A stretch of DNA of 57,818 bases, taken from assembly GCA_021771755.1 (NCBI GenBank), contig JAETOL010000026.1, forward strand, positions 1 through 57,818, in the 5' to 3' direction. Numbering within the stretch: position 1 is the first letter of the stretch; every line of letters begins with the position of its first letter. The notes under the pieces are model-generated. The model saw only the letters and a list, made by a program, of their open reading frames with translations, ran no database searches and had not been told where the DNA came from. Source of the DNA: Lachnospiraceae bacterium (GTDB lineage Bacteria > Bacillota > Clostridia > Lachnospirales > Lachnospiraceae). The translations under genes and the position numbers were made by a program. Positions 35,235-44,814 of this stretch are shown here, piece by piece.

Positions 35235-36596
35235 ATGGGAGAAAATACAAACGTTAAAGTGCCATTGATAAGCAAAATCGCCTATGGTATGGGTGACGTA
35301 GGCTGTAATTTCAGCTGGATGTTTGTAAGCAATTTTCTTATGATCTTTTATACAGATGTATTTGGGATCAGTATGGGAGCAGTTGCTGCACTGATGTTAT
35401 TTTCACGGTTTTGGGATGCGGTCAATGATCCGGTCATCGGTGCCTTAAGCGATAAAACACATTCACGATGGGGAAGATATCGCCCATGGCTACTGATCGC
35501 GGCGCCTCTGACCGCAATCGTACTGATCCTGACATTCTGGGCACATCCGCACTGGAGCAGTACGGCGAAGATTGTATATATGGCAGTTACCTACTGTATT
35601 CTGGTTCTTGGTTATACCTGCGTCAATATTCCTTACGGAACCCTGTGCGGAGCAATGACTCAGAATATAGAAGAGCGTGCAAAGATCAACACCTTCCGTT
35701 CCGTCAGCGCTATGATCGCTATTGGTGTGATCAATATTGTAACGGTTCCACTGATCACTGCACTGGGAAATGGAAACGATAAACGGGGATATCTGCTGAT
35801 TGCCGTTCTTTATGGCTGTATTTTTGCAGGCTGTCATATATTCTGCTTTTCCAAAACAAAAGAAGTGGTGACGATTCCAGAAAAGGAAAAGATCTCTCTC
35901 AGGAGACAGCTGTCTGCAGTTATGCAGAACAAGCCCTATCTGATTGCAGCGGCGGGACAGCTTTTGTTTGGTCTTACTTTATATGGAAGAAATGCAGATG
36001 CTCTTTATTATTTTACTTATGTGGAAGGAGACAAGGCTCTGTTCAGTGTTTATTCTCTGTGCATTATTATTCCGTCCATAATTGGTGCAGCCTGTTTTCC
36101 TGTTCTGTTTCGTATTACTAATAATAAGGGAAGAGCGGCGTCTATTTTTGCATTATTTACAGGATTAAGCATGTTTGGCATGTATTTCTTTACGGTAAGG
36201 ACTTCACCGGTTCCCTTTTATATTCTTTCCTGTCTGGCACAGTTCTTTTTCTCCGGATTCAATACGGCTATTTATGCGATTATTCCGGATTGTGTGGAGT
36301 ATGGAGAATGGAAGACCGGACTGAGAAATGACGGGTTCCAGTATGCGTTTATCTCTCTTGGGAATAAAGTGGGTATGGCGCTTGGGACTGCGCTTCTGGC
36401 AGCTGTTCTGGGTCATTTCGGATATGTGGCAAACCAGCCGCAGAATGCAGTGGTTACTGCTGTTATGAAACATTCCTTTACGACGATCCCGGGAGTTTTA
36501 TGGATCATTACTGCGGCGGTTCTGTTTTTCTACAGACTGAACAAACGATATTACAATCAGATCGTAAAGGAAATTCAGGACAGAAAAAAAGCCTGA
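35235..36596 (+). CDS. GPH (glycoside-pentoside-hexuronide):cation symporter
   Basis: About 453 residues and 12 helices of the MelB-like GPH family. Landmarks are KIAYGMGDVGCNFSWM at the start, the cation-site region FSRFWDAVNDPVIGALSDKT and SRWGRYRPWLL in the first cytoplasmic loop. There is no C-terminal EIIA domain. Of the two in-frame ATGs, 35235 is placed eight bases from AGGAG, whereas 35229 is too close, so 35235 is chosen. It lies 36 bases after the polyol dehydrogenase and probably imports its substrate or the parent glycoside with Na+ or H+. Confidence 0.88.
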   Translation: MGENTNVKVPLISKIAYGMGDVGCNFSWMFVSNFLMIFYTDVFGISMGAVAALMLFSRFWDAVNDPVIGALSDKTHSRWGRYRPWLLIAAPLTAIVLILTFWAHPHWSSTAKIVYMAVTYCILVLGYTCVNIPYGTLCGAMTQNIEERAKINTFRSVSAMIAIGVINIVTVPLITALGNGNDKRGYLLIAVLYGCIFAGCHIFCFSKTKEVVTIPEKEKISLRRQLSAVMQNKPYLIAAAGQLLFGLTLYGRNADALYYFTYVEGDKALFSVYSLCIIIPSIIGAACFPVLFRITNNKGRAASIFALFTGLSMFGMYFFTVRTSPVPFYILSCLAQFFFSGFNTAIYAIIPDCVEYGEWKTGLRNDGFQYAFISLGNKVGMALGTALLAAVLGHFGYVANQPQNAVVTAVMKHSFTTIPGVLWIITAAVLFFYRLNKRYYNQIVKEIQDRKKA

Positions 36597-36621
36597 ACAG
36601 AAACATCTCCCAAATCCTTTC

Positions 36622-36650
36622 TTGCCTGATTTCAGAGTCTGTGATATATT
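36622..36650 (+). promoter_or_regulatory. Promoter of the condensation-like/DUF6320 gene
   Basis: TTGCCT (36622-36627) and TATATT (36645-36650) with a 17-base spacer, 33 bases before the GTG start. Confidence 0.5.
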
Positions 36651-36683
36651 TGAAACATCAAATGTGGATAAGGCGGGCAGATC

Positions 36684-38495
36684 GTGAAATCAGGATATTC
36701 AAAATGGAGAAAGCTGGATAATGCAGCGCTGGCATTTCCGCCGGCAACAGATAAAAACGATACCAGAGTCTTTCGGATGTATTGTGAACTGACGGAAGAA
36801 ATAAGCCCCCGGATCCTCCAGGACGCACTTGACAGGACAATGGAAAAATATCCATTGTTCCAGGTGGTTCTGAGGAAGGGGCTTTTTTGGTTTTATCTGG
36901 AGAGAAGAGACATCCGGGCTGTGGCAAAAGAGGAAAAAAAGCCTCCCTGCAGCAGACTGTATATCCCGGATAAAAAGTCACTTCTCTTTGAGGTTTCCTA
37001 CTATGAAAACCGCATTAATTTTGAAGTTTATCATGCACTTACAGATGGTACAGGGGCAAGGAATTTTTTGCAGGAGCTGGTACAGAATTATCTGCTTCTC
37101 CGGCATCCGGAGGCAGAATTTCCCCATATAAAAACAGAGGAAAAAGCCACTTTCCGGGATCACGAGGAGGATAGTTTTTCTCAGTATTATTCCTCGGAAA
37201 CCCCTAAAAATAAAGACAAAAATCCGCGGGCAGTACCCCTGAGAGGTGCTATGCTCAGTCATGAGGAAATGGAGATCCTGGAGATATCCATACCTGTAAA
37301 AGAGATTCTGGCAAAAGCCCGGGAATACGGAGCATCACTTACAGCGTATCTGTCAGCTGTATTTATCTGTTCCATCCATGAGGAGATCCCGAAAAGCCGG
37401 CAGAAACGGCCGGTGACCCTGATGGTTCCTGTAAATCTGAGGAATTTTTTTCCGTCAGAGTCCATGGCAAATTTTTTTGGCTGGATCGAGGTAGGATATA
37501 CGTTTACAGATACCACTACCTTCCGGGATGTGCTGGAAGGTGTAAAAAAACAGTTTGAAGAAGAGCTGGTAAAAGAAAAGATCGCCATGCATATGAACGG
37601 TTATGTGCGTCTGGAAAAGAATCCTCTGATCCGTGCGGTTCCTCTTGAAGTCAAGAAGTATTTTCTGATGGTGGGTGCAGCCTGGGGAAGCCGGAGGATT
37701 ACGACAGTATATTCCAATATTGGCGTGGTCCGGTTCCCGAAAGAATATGAACCTTATATCAGAAGATTTGGATTTTTTACCTGTACGGAAGCTTTGCAGC
37801 TCTGTTCCTGTTCCTATGGAGACGAGCTTCTTCTGGGATTTACTTCAAAGATTCCAGGAGAGAGTATTCAGAGAAATTTCCTCAGATACCTGAGAGAAGA
37901 TGAAATATCGTTTACAGAAGAACGAAATGATTTTCCGGGATGCCAGGAGGAACAGAAGCAGGAAGGAAGAAAGGCTTATCAGATTTTTTCTTTTCTCTGT
38001 CTGGCAGTAGCAGTGATCTGCGGAATGGTCAATTACATGATCTGGGATACGCTGAACTGGTTCTGGTTTGCGGCGGCGGGAAGCTTCTGCGCCTGGCTTG
38101 TTGTTTCTGTGGGATATACCAAACGGAGAAATATTTTGAAGAATGAAATGTGGCAGCTGATCCTGATTACGGTGATTGCTGTTTTGTGGGATAATTTTAC
38201 AGGATGGAGAGGCTGGTCGATTGATTTCGTGCTTCCATTTGGGGCTATGGCAGTACTGGGTTCCATGCCGGTGATCGCCAAGGTGAACCATTTGGAAAAA
38301 GAAGAATATCTGTTTTATCTGATCCAGGCAGGTATCGCAGGATGCATTCCCATGATTCTGGTATGGATCGGGCTGATCCGCTTCCCGTATCCTTCGGTAA
38401 TCTGTTCAGGAATCAGTTTTCTGGTTCTGGCAGGCCTGTTTATCTTTCAGAAAAAAAGTACAGTCAGGGAATTTCATAAGAAACTGAGAATGTAA
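36684..38495 (+). CDS. Condensation-like acyltransferase fused to DUF6320-type membrane domain
   Basis: 603 residues. The first ~415 resemble the alcohol-acetyltransferase/condensation superfamily: N-terminal KLDNAALAFPPA, TMEKYPLFQVVLRKG and the catalytic-type HALTDGTG (HxxxDG, near residue 116), then NLRNFFPSESMANFFG. The C-terminal ~160 residues hold about six hydrophobic helices (starting FSFLCLAVAVICGMVNYMIW), matching DUF6320. The architecture suggests acyl transfer to a hydroxyl compound at the membrane; neither substrate is known to me. GTG start 36684 has only a weak ribosome site. It is transcribed alone and followed by a terminator. Confidence 0.7.
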   Translation: MKSGYSKWRKLDNAALAFPPATDKNDTRVFRMYCELTEEISPRILQDALDRTMEKYPLFQVVLRKGLFWFYLERRDIRAVAKEEKKPPCSRLYIPDKKSLLFEVSYYENRINFEVYHALTDGTGARNFLQELVQNYLLLRHPEAEFPHIKTEEKATFRDHEEDSFSQYYSSETPKNKDKNPRAVPLRGAMLSHEEMEILEISIPVKEILAKAREYGASLTAYLSAVFICSIHEEIPKSRQKRPVTLMVPVNLRNFFPSESMANFFGWIEVGYTFTDTTTFRDVLEGVKKQFEEELVKEKIAMHMNGYVRLEKNPLIRAVPLEVKKYFLMVGAAWGSRRITTVYSNIGVVRFPKEYEPYIRRFGFFTCTEALQLCSCSYGDELLLGFTSKIPGESIQRNFLRYLREDEISFTEERNDFPGCQEEQKQEGRKAYQIFSFLCLAVAVICGMVNYMIWDTLNWFWFAAAGSFCAWLVVSVGYTKRRNILKNEMWQLILITVIAVLWDNFTGWRGWSIDFVLPFGAMAVLGSMPVIAKVNHLEKEEYLFYLIQAGIAGCIPMILVWIGLIRFPYPSVICSGISFLVLAGLFIFQKKSTVREFHKKLRM

Positions 38496-38507
38496 AAATA
38501 TTATAAA

Positions 38508-38582
38508 AAGGCTGCTGTAAGAGCTGTGTCAGATAGGAGAAAATTTCCTCTGGTAAGGGATTACAGCAGTCTTTTGTTTTTT
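38508..38582 (+). terminator. Intrinsic terminator after the DUF6320 gene
   Basis: GGCTGCTGTAA (38510-38520) pairs with TTACAGCAGTC (38561-38571), with a second small hairpin inside, and is followed by TTTTGTTTTTT. Confidence 0.8.
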
Positions 38583-38685
38583 GAAATTCTGTCGTTTAGT
38601 ACATGATTTTTGTCTCTTGTGTATACTGTATTTACAATTTCAGGTATAATGATTATAGTAAAAACAACAGGAGAGAGTGGCTGAA

Positions 38686-39399
38686 ATGTACAGAATTGCA
38701 GTTTGTGATGATGAAAAAAATGTCCGGGATGAAATCAGAAATCTTATTCTGGAATGGAATTCAGAAGTAGAGCTAAAGGTGTTTTCTTCCGGAGAGGATT
38801 TGTTGGAAAATTATCTGCCTTATGACGCGGTTTTTCTTGATATCGATATGCAGGGAATGAATGGCATTGAGACAGGCAAGGCGCTTCGTATCATAGACCG
38901 GGAGGTAAAAATTGTGTATGTGACGGCTTACAGGGATTATGTGGCAGGAGCTTTTGGAGTTCATGCATTTCAGTATCTTCTGAAGCCTGTAAACAGACGG
39001 GAGATCATAAATATTCTGGAAGAGATATTCCGATATATGGAAATCTCGGACAAAAAGATCATCCTTGATTTTCACACGGTGGATGGAATTGTCTGTCTTC
39101 CTGTGGAGTCCATTTATTTTTTTGAGTATGAGAACAGAAAGATACGGATTGTGACAGATAAAGAAGAATATTATATGGTAGAACGAATTGGGAGTGTGGC
39201 AAAACGGATGGAGAACTTCGGGTTTTCCATGCCCCATCAGAGTTTTTCCGTGAATATGCTCCATGTGAAAAATGTAAAAGGGCAGCACATTTATCTGGAT
39301 AATGGAATGGAAGTTCCTCTTTCCCAGAAAAAACAGAAAATATGGAAACAGGAGCTGACGGCCTGGCTGTCGGCGCGCCTGGAATACCGGAGAGGATGA
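38686..39399 (+). CDS. LytTR-family response regulator
   Basis: About 237 residues: a receiver domain starting YRIAVCDDEKNVRDE with the phosphoacceptor D52 in VFLDIDM and the switch lysine in YLLKPV, then a LytTR DNA-binding domain (IYFFEYENRKIRIVT, FSMPHQSFSVNMLHVKNV). Regulators of this type (AgrA/VirR/ComE) control peptide, bacteriocin or cell-envelope genes. An in-frame GTG at 38677 overlaps the ribosome site AGGAGAG, so ATG 38686 is the better start. A TATAAT lies at 38645-38650. The kinase gene overlaps its 3' end. Confidence 0.9.
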   Translation: MYRIAVCDDEKNVRDEIRNLILEWNSEVELKVFSSGEDLLENYLPYDAVFLDIDMQGMNGIETGKALRIIDREVKIVYVTAYRDYVAGAFGVHAFQYLLKPVNRREIINILEEIFRYMEISDKKIILDFHTVDGIVCLPVESIYFFEYENRKIRIVTDKEEYYMVERIGSVAKRMENFGFSMPHQSFSVNMLHVKNVKGQHIYLDNGMEVPLSQKKQKIWKQELTAWLSARLEYRRG

Positions 39400-39404
39400 G
39401 CGAA

Positions 39405-40664
39405 ATGGATTATGTATTATATTACTTTTTTCAGATCATTGAACTGATTATCCATACAGGAAGCTTCATCTGGTTTCTGTATTCCATGCCAAGAGAGACA
39501 GAGTCGAAACCATGGGTAAGATACTGTGTCTGGGGAATCTTTATGGTACTTACTTTTTTGCTCCCGGCATTATGGTGGAATGACATCATTACAATGTCCG
39601 TGCTTACAGTATATTACATTGCCGTCTGCTGGCTTTTTTATCACAGAAGCAGAACCTGGATTCTGTATTCTCTGATTTATGGAATGGCAAATTACGGAGC
39701 TCAGGTAATCGGTATCTACTTTACCGTATATATCAGTAAAAAATTTGGTTTTTATCAGGAGATGCTCTCTTATTATACGCTTGTACTGGCAAAGACGATA
39801 TGTCTGTTTTCCGTGACTTATCTTATGAGGCGGATTGTTCGGAAACGTATGGTAAAAGATCAGACGGAACTGCATATCAGAGGAATGATCCTGGTACCTT
39901 TGTTTAGCATGATTCTTGTATATTTGTATTGTGTTTCCGGGGAAAGTTTTTTTCTGGAGCATGGATTTTGGGGAGTTATTCTCTGCATGATCCTTTTGCT
40001 GGTTATCAATATTTACTGTCTTTATGTGTGGTATGATCTGGCAGAAAACAGAGAGCTGAAGCACAAGGTAGAATTGATGAAACAGCAGAATGAACTGACA
40101 CATCAGTATTATGCGGATATGGAAAATAATTATAACAGATCCAGAAGAATCATTCATGATATCAGGAATCATCTGAATATGCTGGAGCAGTCAGTAAAGA
40201 CGGATAATACTGATTATTTTGAAGATGTTCATGGAATGCTGAATTCTCTTGGGTTGAAATTTTATTCAGACAACAGAATGTTGAACATGATCCTGAATGA
40301 CAAATTGAAAAAGCTGGAACCGGGACAGGCAGAATGTAATATGGGCGGTGTCAGCCTGGATTTTCTGACGGACATGGATGTGACAACAATTTTTGCAAAT
40401 CTTCTGGATAATGCTATAGAGGCAGGCGAAAATAAAAAGAATTTCTGGATAAAAATAAGAGGAGAACAGATACAGGATTTTACAATAGTAAAAATATGGA
40501 ATCCATCTTCAGAGATGTATGCCCCGGGGCATTCCGGCAAGCAGGGGCATGAAGGAATTGGCCTGGAAAATGTGCGCCATACAGTAGAAAAATATCACGG
40601 TGCACTGAATATAGAAACAAAGGACGGGATTTTTTCCGTGACAGTAGTATTTCCGGGAGAATAA
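39405..40664 (+). CDS. GHKL sensor histidine kinase (AgrC/NatK-like)
   Basis: About 419 residues. Six or seven hydrophobic helices (residues 1-215) form the sensor. A coiled linker (MKQQNELTHQYYADMENNY) and the phosphoacceptor segment RRIIHDIRNHLNML follow. The ATPase has DNAIEA as N-box and GIGLENVRHTV as G-box. This is the partner class of LytTR regulators, usually sensing peptides. Codon 39396 forms an ATGA overlap with the regulator stop but sits on the ribosome site GGAGAGG, so the next ATG at 39405 is chosen. Confidence 0.88.
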   Translation: MDYVLYYFFQIIELIIHTGSFIWFLYSMPRETESKPWVRYCVWGIFMVLTFLLPALWWNDIITMSVLTVYYIAVCWLFYHRSRTWILYSLIYGMANYGAQVIGIYFTVYISKKFGFYQEMLSYYTLVLAKTICLFSVTYLMRRIVRKRMVKDQTELHIRGMILVPLFSMILVYLYCVSGESFFLEHGFWGVILCMILLLVINIYCLYVWYDLAENRELKHKVELMKQQNELTHQYYADMENNYNRSRRIIHDIRNHLNMLEQSVKTDNTDYFEDVHGMLNSLGLKFYSDNRMLNMILNDKLKKLEPGQAECNMGGVSLDFLTDMDVTTIFANLLDNAIEAGENKKNFWIKIRGEQIQDFTIVKIWNPSSEMYAPGHSGKQGHEGIGLENVRHTVEKYHGALNIETKDGIFSVTVVFPGE

Positions 40665-40675
40665 GGAGGAGAATT

Positions 40676-41716
40676 ATGAAATTTACGCAGACAGAGAAAA
40701 AACAGCTTATGATTTATGTGATCGTAGCATATGGGATCACTTATATACTGGGGCTTCTGATGTGGTATGGGTATGGAAAGGGACTTGATCTCAGCGCTTT
40801 TCCCAACGCGCAGATGCTGTATCCGGCAGCTGGTGTGATGCTGGCTTATTTAATTACCAGAAAGGGGGATAAAAATCTTCCAAAAGCTTTTTACATATTC
40901 TTTGTGGTGCTTACGGCAGTGCTGGTTGTCTGTACGGCGGCCTCTGCTCTGGTGCCGAAAAATATTGATCTGATGGGCACACCGTTTTCTCAGTGGATGC
41001 TGATCCTGCAGTACGTTATGATAGGCGGCAGTATTGTTTTTTGGATCCTTCTTCTGGTATCCGGTAAAGAAAAGCGCAGAACCTATGGACTGAACAGCAG
41101 TCATTGGAATACATCTGTTCTTATGATACTGTTGTTTATTGGATTATATCTTCTCAGATTTGTACTTGCCAGCGCTCTGGGCGGCCAGCTTTCTGAATTT
41201 GGAAAAATAATGGCAAATCCGACTACCTGGATCATGTTTTTTACTGTTTTGGTGAACTTTTTCCTGTCAGTAGTGGCGTTCTTTGGGGAGGAATACGGAT
41301 GGAGATATTATCTTCAGCCTCTTCTTCAGAAGCGTTTCGGCCTGAAAGGCGGCGTGATCCTCCTGGGCTGTGTGTGGGCTGTATGGCATCTGCCAATAGA
41401 CTTTTTTTATTACACTACGCCGGATATGGGACTGGCGGCTCTGGCGAGTCAGTTTGTTACCTGTATTACAATCGGGCTTTTTATGGCATACGCTTATATG
41501 AAAACCCAGAATATCTGGGTTCCGGTAATTATTCATTTTCTGAATAATAATATGGCGGTAGTCTTTTCGGGAACATATTCTGCTGAGGTGCTTCAGAATC
41601 AGCAGATTCACTGGGGAGACATTCCTGTGGCACTGGTAATGAATCTGCTGATCTTTGGATGGGTGATCTTTTTGAAGCCATTTAAGGAGAAGGAAGAAAA
41701 AATGCAGTCTGACTGA
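40676..41716 (+). CDS. CPBP-family intramembrane metalloprotease
   Basis: A 346-residue protein with about eight hydrophobic helices and the ABI/CPBP motifs: EEYGWRYYLQPLL (EExxxR), HLPIDFFYY and HFLNNN. Members cleave within membranes; several sit in bacteriocin loci as processing or immunity proteins. Ribosome site AAGGAGGAG. It starts 11 bases after the histidine kinase, so the three genes form an operon, and the protease may be its effector or process the signal peptide. Confidence 0.88.
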   Translation: MKFTQTEKKQLMIYVIVAYGITYILGLLMWYGYGKGLDLSAFPNAQMLYPAAGVMLAYLITRKGDKNLPKAFYIFFVVLTAVLVVCTAASALVPKNIDLMGTPFSQWMLILQYVMIGGSIVFWILLLVSGKEKRRTYGLNSSHWNTSVLMILLFIGLYLLRFVLASALGGQLSEFGKIMANPTTWIMFFTVLVNFFLSVVAFFGEEYGWRYYLQPLLQKRFGLKGGVILLGCVWAVWHLPIDFFYYTTPDMGLAALASQFVTCITIGLFMAYAYMKTQNIWVPVIIHFLNNNMAVVFSGTYSAEVLQNQQIHWGDIPVALVMNLLIFGWVIFLKPFKEKEEKMQSD

Positions 41717-41750
41717 ATGAAGCGCATGTAAAAAATTAAAACAGAAAAAT

Positions 41751-41797
41751 AAAAATACGGGAGGAACGGATGATGATTCTGGCTTTCCTGTATTTTT
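41751..41797 (+). terminator. Intrinsic terminator of the two-component operon
   Basis: AAAAATACGGGAGG (41751-41764) pairs with the segment ending CTTTCCTGTATTTTT (41783-41797), with a large loop. The arm itself ends in a T run. The remaining bases to 41926 hold only AT-rich sequence before the next ribosome site. Confidence 0.65.
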
Positions 41798-41926
41798 GCT
41801 TAATGTCTGTTTTTTGTATTTATTTCTGTCCTGCAAAACACTGTTGTGTGTTTGAGAAATATGAAGTAGAATAGAAGAAATGAAAAGAAGAAAGATAAAC
41901 AGAAAGACAGATACAGGAGAAAAAAC

Positions 41927-43699
41927 ATGGAATTTTATCAGCTTAAAATTATAAGAAAAGGAACAAAGCCGCCGGTTTGGAGAAGATGCCTTGTTCCTTC
42001 CGATATTACTTTTGCACAGATGGCAGTGATTCTGGAAGAAATCCTTGAGTACACATTTACAGACAGATATGAGTTTGAATTTTATCAGGAAAAGGTTCAG
42101 GTCAGAGAATATAAAGAAGATGAACTTCAGGTGACTTCCTATCAGTATGACTTTTCAAATGCTTCCGATACATTTGTAAATGATCTGCTGGATAAGATGA
42201 CATGGTTTACCTTCCGGGTAAAGACGGATGAGCAGAAACTGCCGGAATACAGGGCAGAGGTGGAAAAAAAGCTTCCCGCAGTCAGTGAGGATGGAAGGGC
42301 TCTTTGTCCTGTAATTTTGAAAGAAAAAACAGGCGCAGAGGAAGAGTTCTGGTCGGATACAGAGCAGAAAAATAAACGTCTGGCGGAGCTGTTCACACTG
42401 GAGGCAGGAGAACCGGATTACAGAATCAGCAAAGAGATTCATGAGGACATCTGTCAGGGAAAAGCTTCTCTGATTTTCAGCGAAAATGCGGAAAGCAAAA
42501 CAGAAAATAATAAAAAATGTGTAAAGTCACTTTTGAAGGATATGACAGAAACCATAACAAAAGCGCTTTTTAAAGAAATGAAAAATATGCCTGGAAGCAG
42601 AAATCCCAAAACTGCAGAGTATCTTCAGGCATACGACGAAGAGGATCTGGTTTTTCTTGCCGGAGAAATAGGAATTTCCGGTGCAGAAGAACTGAAAAAT
42701 CCGGAGCTTGCAATCAGGTTTGCAGAGGAAGTTTTAAAACCGGAGGTTATGGAAAAAGAGCTTCTGAGGTTGAACGAATGGGAATTCCGGGCTTTTGAAG
42801 AAGCAACAAAAAAAGGACTTTTTTATGTGGAAGAGAATGAATGGGAAAATCTGGAATGGGCCAGTGACATCGGATATCTTGTAGCTTACGATGACGGATA
42901 TGCGGAGGTTCCGTCAGAAGTCTCTGCTGTCTTTAAGAAGATCTGTACACCGGAATTTTGTGAACTTCAGAAAAAAAGAAGCTGGCTGTCGGCATGTATG
43001 GTTATGGTGGAATATCTTTATGGTACAGCGCCGGCAAGAGTGGTATACAGAATGTACCGCAGGAGAAAAGAGTGCAGAGTAAGCTTCGAAGAATTTATAG
43101 AATTGTTCCAGTCTGTTCCGAAAGAGGAAAATATCTGCGTGCTTGACGGGGACAGGATAAGTCTGCGGGGGTTACTGGAAGAAAAAGAAATTTACCATAT
43201 GCTTCTGGAGTACCAGGGAGACAGAGAGTTTTATATTCCTTTTGAGGAAGAGATCGTTGACTGCACATACCATGGATATCCTTCTCAGGCGCCGGTTTAC
43301 AAAAGGATTCAGCATCTTCTGACAGAGGAACTTGAAATGGATATTGTGCTGGCGGAAGCCTATCTCTGTGAAATTTACAGAGTCTATTATACAGGTGGAC
43401 TTATGTCTGAGGCCATGGATCAGCTGAACAAAAACGACGTTATTTTTGAGACACAGAAGCAGGCCAGAGAAATGGCAGAGCTTTTGATGGAGGCATATAA
43501 TACAACCAGAAAAGTGGAACTGTGCGGACATACCCCCGATGAGGAAGGTATGGGAAACAGAAGAAACGAGACGGTATTTCCGGGGATGTTCCAGAATAAT
43601 ATGCCGGTGAGCAGCAATAAAAAAGTTTATCCCAATGATCCATGCCCTTGCGGAAGCGGGAAAAAATATAAAAAATGCTGTGGGAGAAACGGAAAGTGA
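41927..43699 (+). CDS. pRiA4b ORF-3-like / SEC-C motif protein
   Basis: 590 residues. The first ~140 match the plasmid pRiA4b ORF-3-like fold ([29 protein letters not shown] reads like its start, broken here at [14 protein letters not shown]). A long middle part (220-560) has no domain I can name. The C-terminus is a SEC-C zinc motif, [19 protein letters not shown], as in SecA and many nucleic-acid- or protein-associated proteins. Function unknown. ATG 41927 follows ACAGGAG. The stop overlaps the acylphosphatase start (TGATG), so the two genes are translated together. Confidence 0.8.
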   Translation: MEFYQLKIIRKGTKPPVWRRCLVPSDITFAQMAVILEEILEYTFTDRYEFEFYQEKVQVREYKEDELQVTSYQYDFSNASDTFVNDLLDKMTWFTFRVKTDEQKLPEYRAEVEKKLPAVSEDGRALCPVILKEKTGAEEEFWSDTEQKNKRLAELFTLEAGEPDYRISKEIHEDICQGKASLIFSENAESKTENNKKCVKSLLKDMTETITKALFKEMKNMPGSRNPKTAEYLQAYDEEDLVFLAGEIGISGAEELKNPELAIRFAEEVLKPEVMEKELLRLNEWEFRAFEEATKKGLFYVEENEWENLEWASDIGYLVAYDDGYAEVPSEVSAVFKKICTPEFCELQKKRSWLSACMVMVEYLYGTAPARVVYRMYRRRKECRVSFEEFIELFQSVPKEENICVLDGDRISLRGLLEEKEIYHMLLEYQGDREFYIPFEEEIVDCTYHGYPSQAPVYKRIQHLLTEELEMDIVLAEAYLCEIYRVYYTGGLMSEAMDQLNKNDVIFETQKQAREMAELLMEAYNTTRKVELCGHTPDEEGMGNRRNETVFPGMFQNNMPVSSNKKVYPNDPCPCGSGKKYKKCCGRNGK

Positions 43700-43977
43700 T
43701 GAAGCAAAAAATACGCAGGAGATTCTGCTTTAAGGGACATGTTCAGGGCGTAGGATTTCGATATAAGATGTATTATCTGGCACAGAAATATAATGCAACC
43801 GGATGGGTACAAAATGAATTTGACGGTTCTGTTACCTCGGAGGTTCAGGGAGATGAGATCTCCGTGGATATGATCCTTCAGGCACTTTTTAATGACAGGT
43901 ATATCCGAATTGATGATATGGAGACAAAGGCTCTTCCGCTGGAAAAAAACGAACGGGGATTTGCTATGAGAAACTAA
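43699..43977 (+). CDS. acyP: Acylphosphatase
   Basis: A 92-residue acylphosphatase, which hydrolyses acyl phosphates such as acetyl phosphate. The signature is FKGHVQGVGFRY with the phosphate-binding R21 and GWVQNEFDGSV with the catalytic N39. The ATG overlaps the stop codon of the SEC-C gene by one base, implying coupled translation; an upstream in-frame ATG at 43675 lies inside that gene and is not needed. The C-terminal part is slightly shortened relative to the family. Confidence 0.92.
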   Translation: MKQKIRRRFCFKGHVQGVGFRYKMYYLAQKYNATGWVQNEFDGSVTSEVQGDEISVDMILQALFNDRYIRIDDMETKALPLEKNERGFAMRN

Positions 43978-43992
43978 AAAGGAGGGACTGCT

Positions 43993-44772
43993 GTGATCTT
44001 TTATTTTTCCGGAACAGGAAACAGTGCATATGCTGCCAGTCAGATAAGCAGAAAAACAGGAGATCAGATCTGCTCAATAAATGAAAGGATAAAATCCCAT
44101 AGATTTTATTCAGGAAAGGAACTGGAGACAGCGGTTTTTGTGGTGCCTACTTATGCCTGGAGAATACCAAGACTGGTGGAACAGTGGATCCGGAAATCGG
44201 ATTTTCCGTCCGGAGTGAAGGCATATTTTGTAATGACCTGTGGTGACGGAATCGGAAATGCACCGAAATATGTAAGGAAGCTGTGCAGGGAAAAGGACTT
44301 TGTTTATATGGGATGCGCCCAGATCATCATGCCGGAAAATTATCTTGCCATGTTCCCGGTTCCGTCTGAGAAAGAAGCCTGCAGAATTATCCAGAATTCC
44401 CAGGAAAAACTTCAGGCTACGGCGCAAAGAATTGCAGAAGGGAAAGAACTGAAGCCGGAAAAAGACAATATGGCAGGCGCTGTGTGCAGTGGCCCGGTCA
44501 ATGAGATCTTTTATCCACTTTTTGTGCATGCAGGGAAATTTCATGTGGATAACACCTGTATCAGCTGCGGAAAATGTGTAAAAGTCTGTCCGCTGGATAA
44601 TATCAGCATGGCAAAGGGCAAACCGGAATGGGGAAAGAAATGCACCCACTGTATGGCATGTATTACTCAGTGTCCTGCAAAAGCGATAGAATATGGGAAA
44701 AAATCTCTTGGAAAGCCAAGATACCGCTGTCCTTATGAGAACCAGAATACCGAATACAGCAAGAGCTTATGA
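43993..44772 (+). CDS. EFR1-family flavodoxin-ferredoxin protein
   Basis: 259 residues. The N-terminal flavodoxin-like domain starts MIFYFSGTGNSAYAA, the FMN phosphate loop. The C-terminus carries two 4Fe-4S motifs, CISCGKCVKVCP and CTHCMACITQCP. This order defines EFR1 proteins, common in anaerobic Firmicutes and thought to carry out low-potential electron transfer. The start is GTG 43993 after AAAGGAGGG, 15 bases after acylphosphatase, so it belongs to the same transcript. Confidence 0.9.
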   Translation: MIFYFSGTGNSAYAASQISRKTGDQICSINERIKSHRFYSGKELETAVFVVPTYAWRIPRLVEQWIRKSDFPSGVKAYFVMTCGDGIGNAPKYVRKLCREKDFVYMGCAQIIMPENYLAMFPVPSEKEACRIIQNSQEKLQATAQRIAEGKELKPEKDNMAGAVCSGPVNEIFYPLFVHAGKFHVDNTCISCGKCVKVCPLDNISMAKGKPEWGKKCTHCMACITQCPAKAIEYGKKSLGKPRYRCPYENQNTEYSKSL

Positions 44773-44814
44773 TGCGCTACATCAGGAAATTTTATAACAG
44801 GAGAGGTAATTAAT

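Noticed and set aside
42173-42182. TACA-NN-TGTA box inside the SEC-C protein gene
   Set aside because: Only the 10-base core is present, in the middle of a coding region; the extended 16-base palindrome is found only at 52233-52310.
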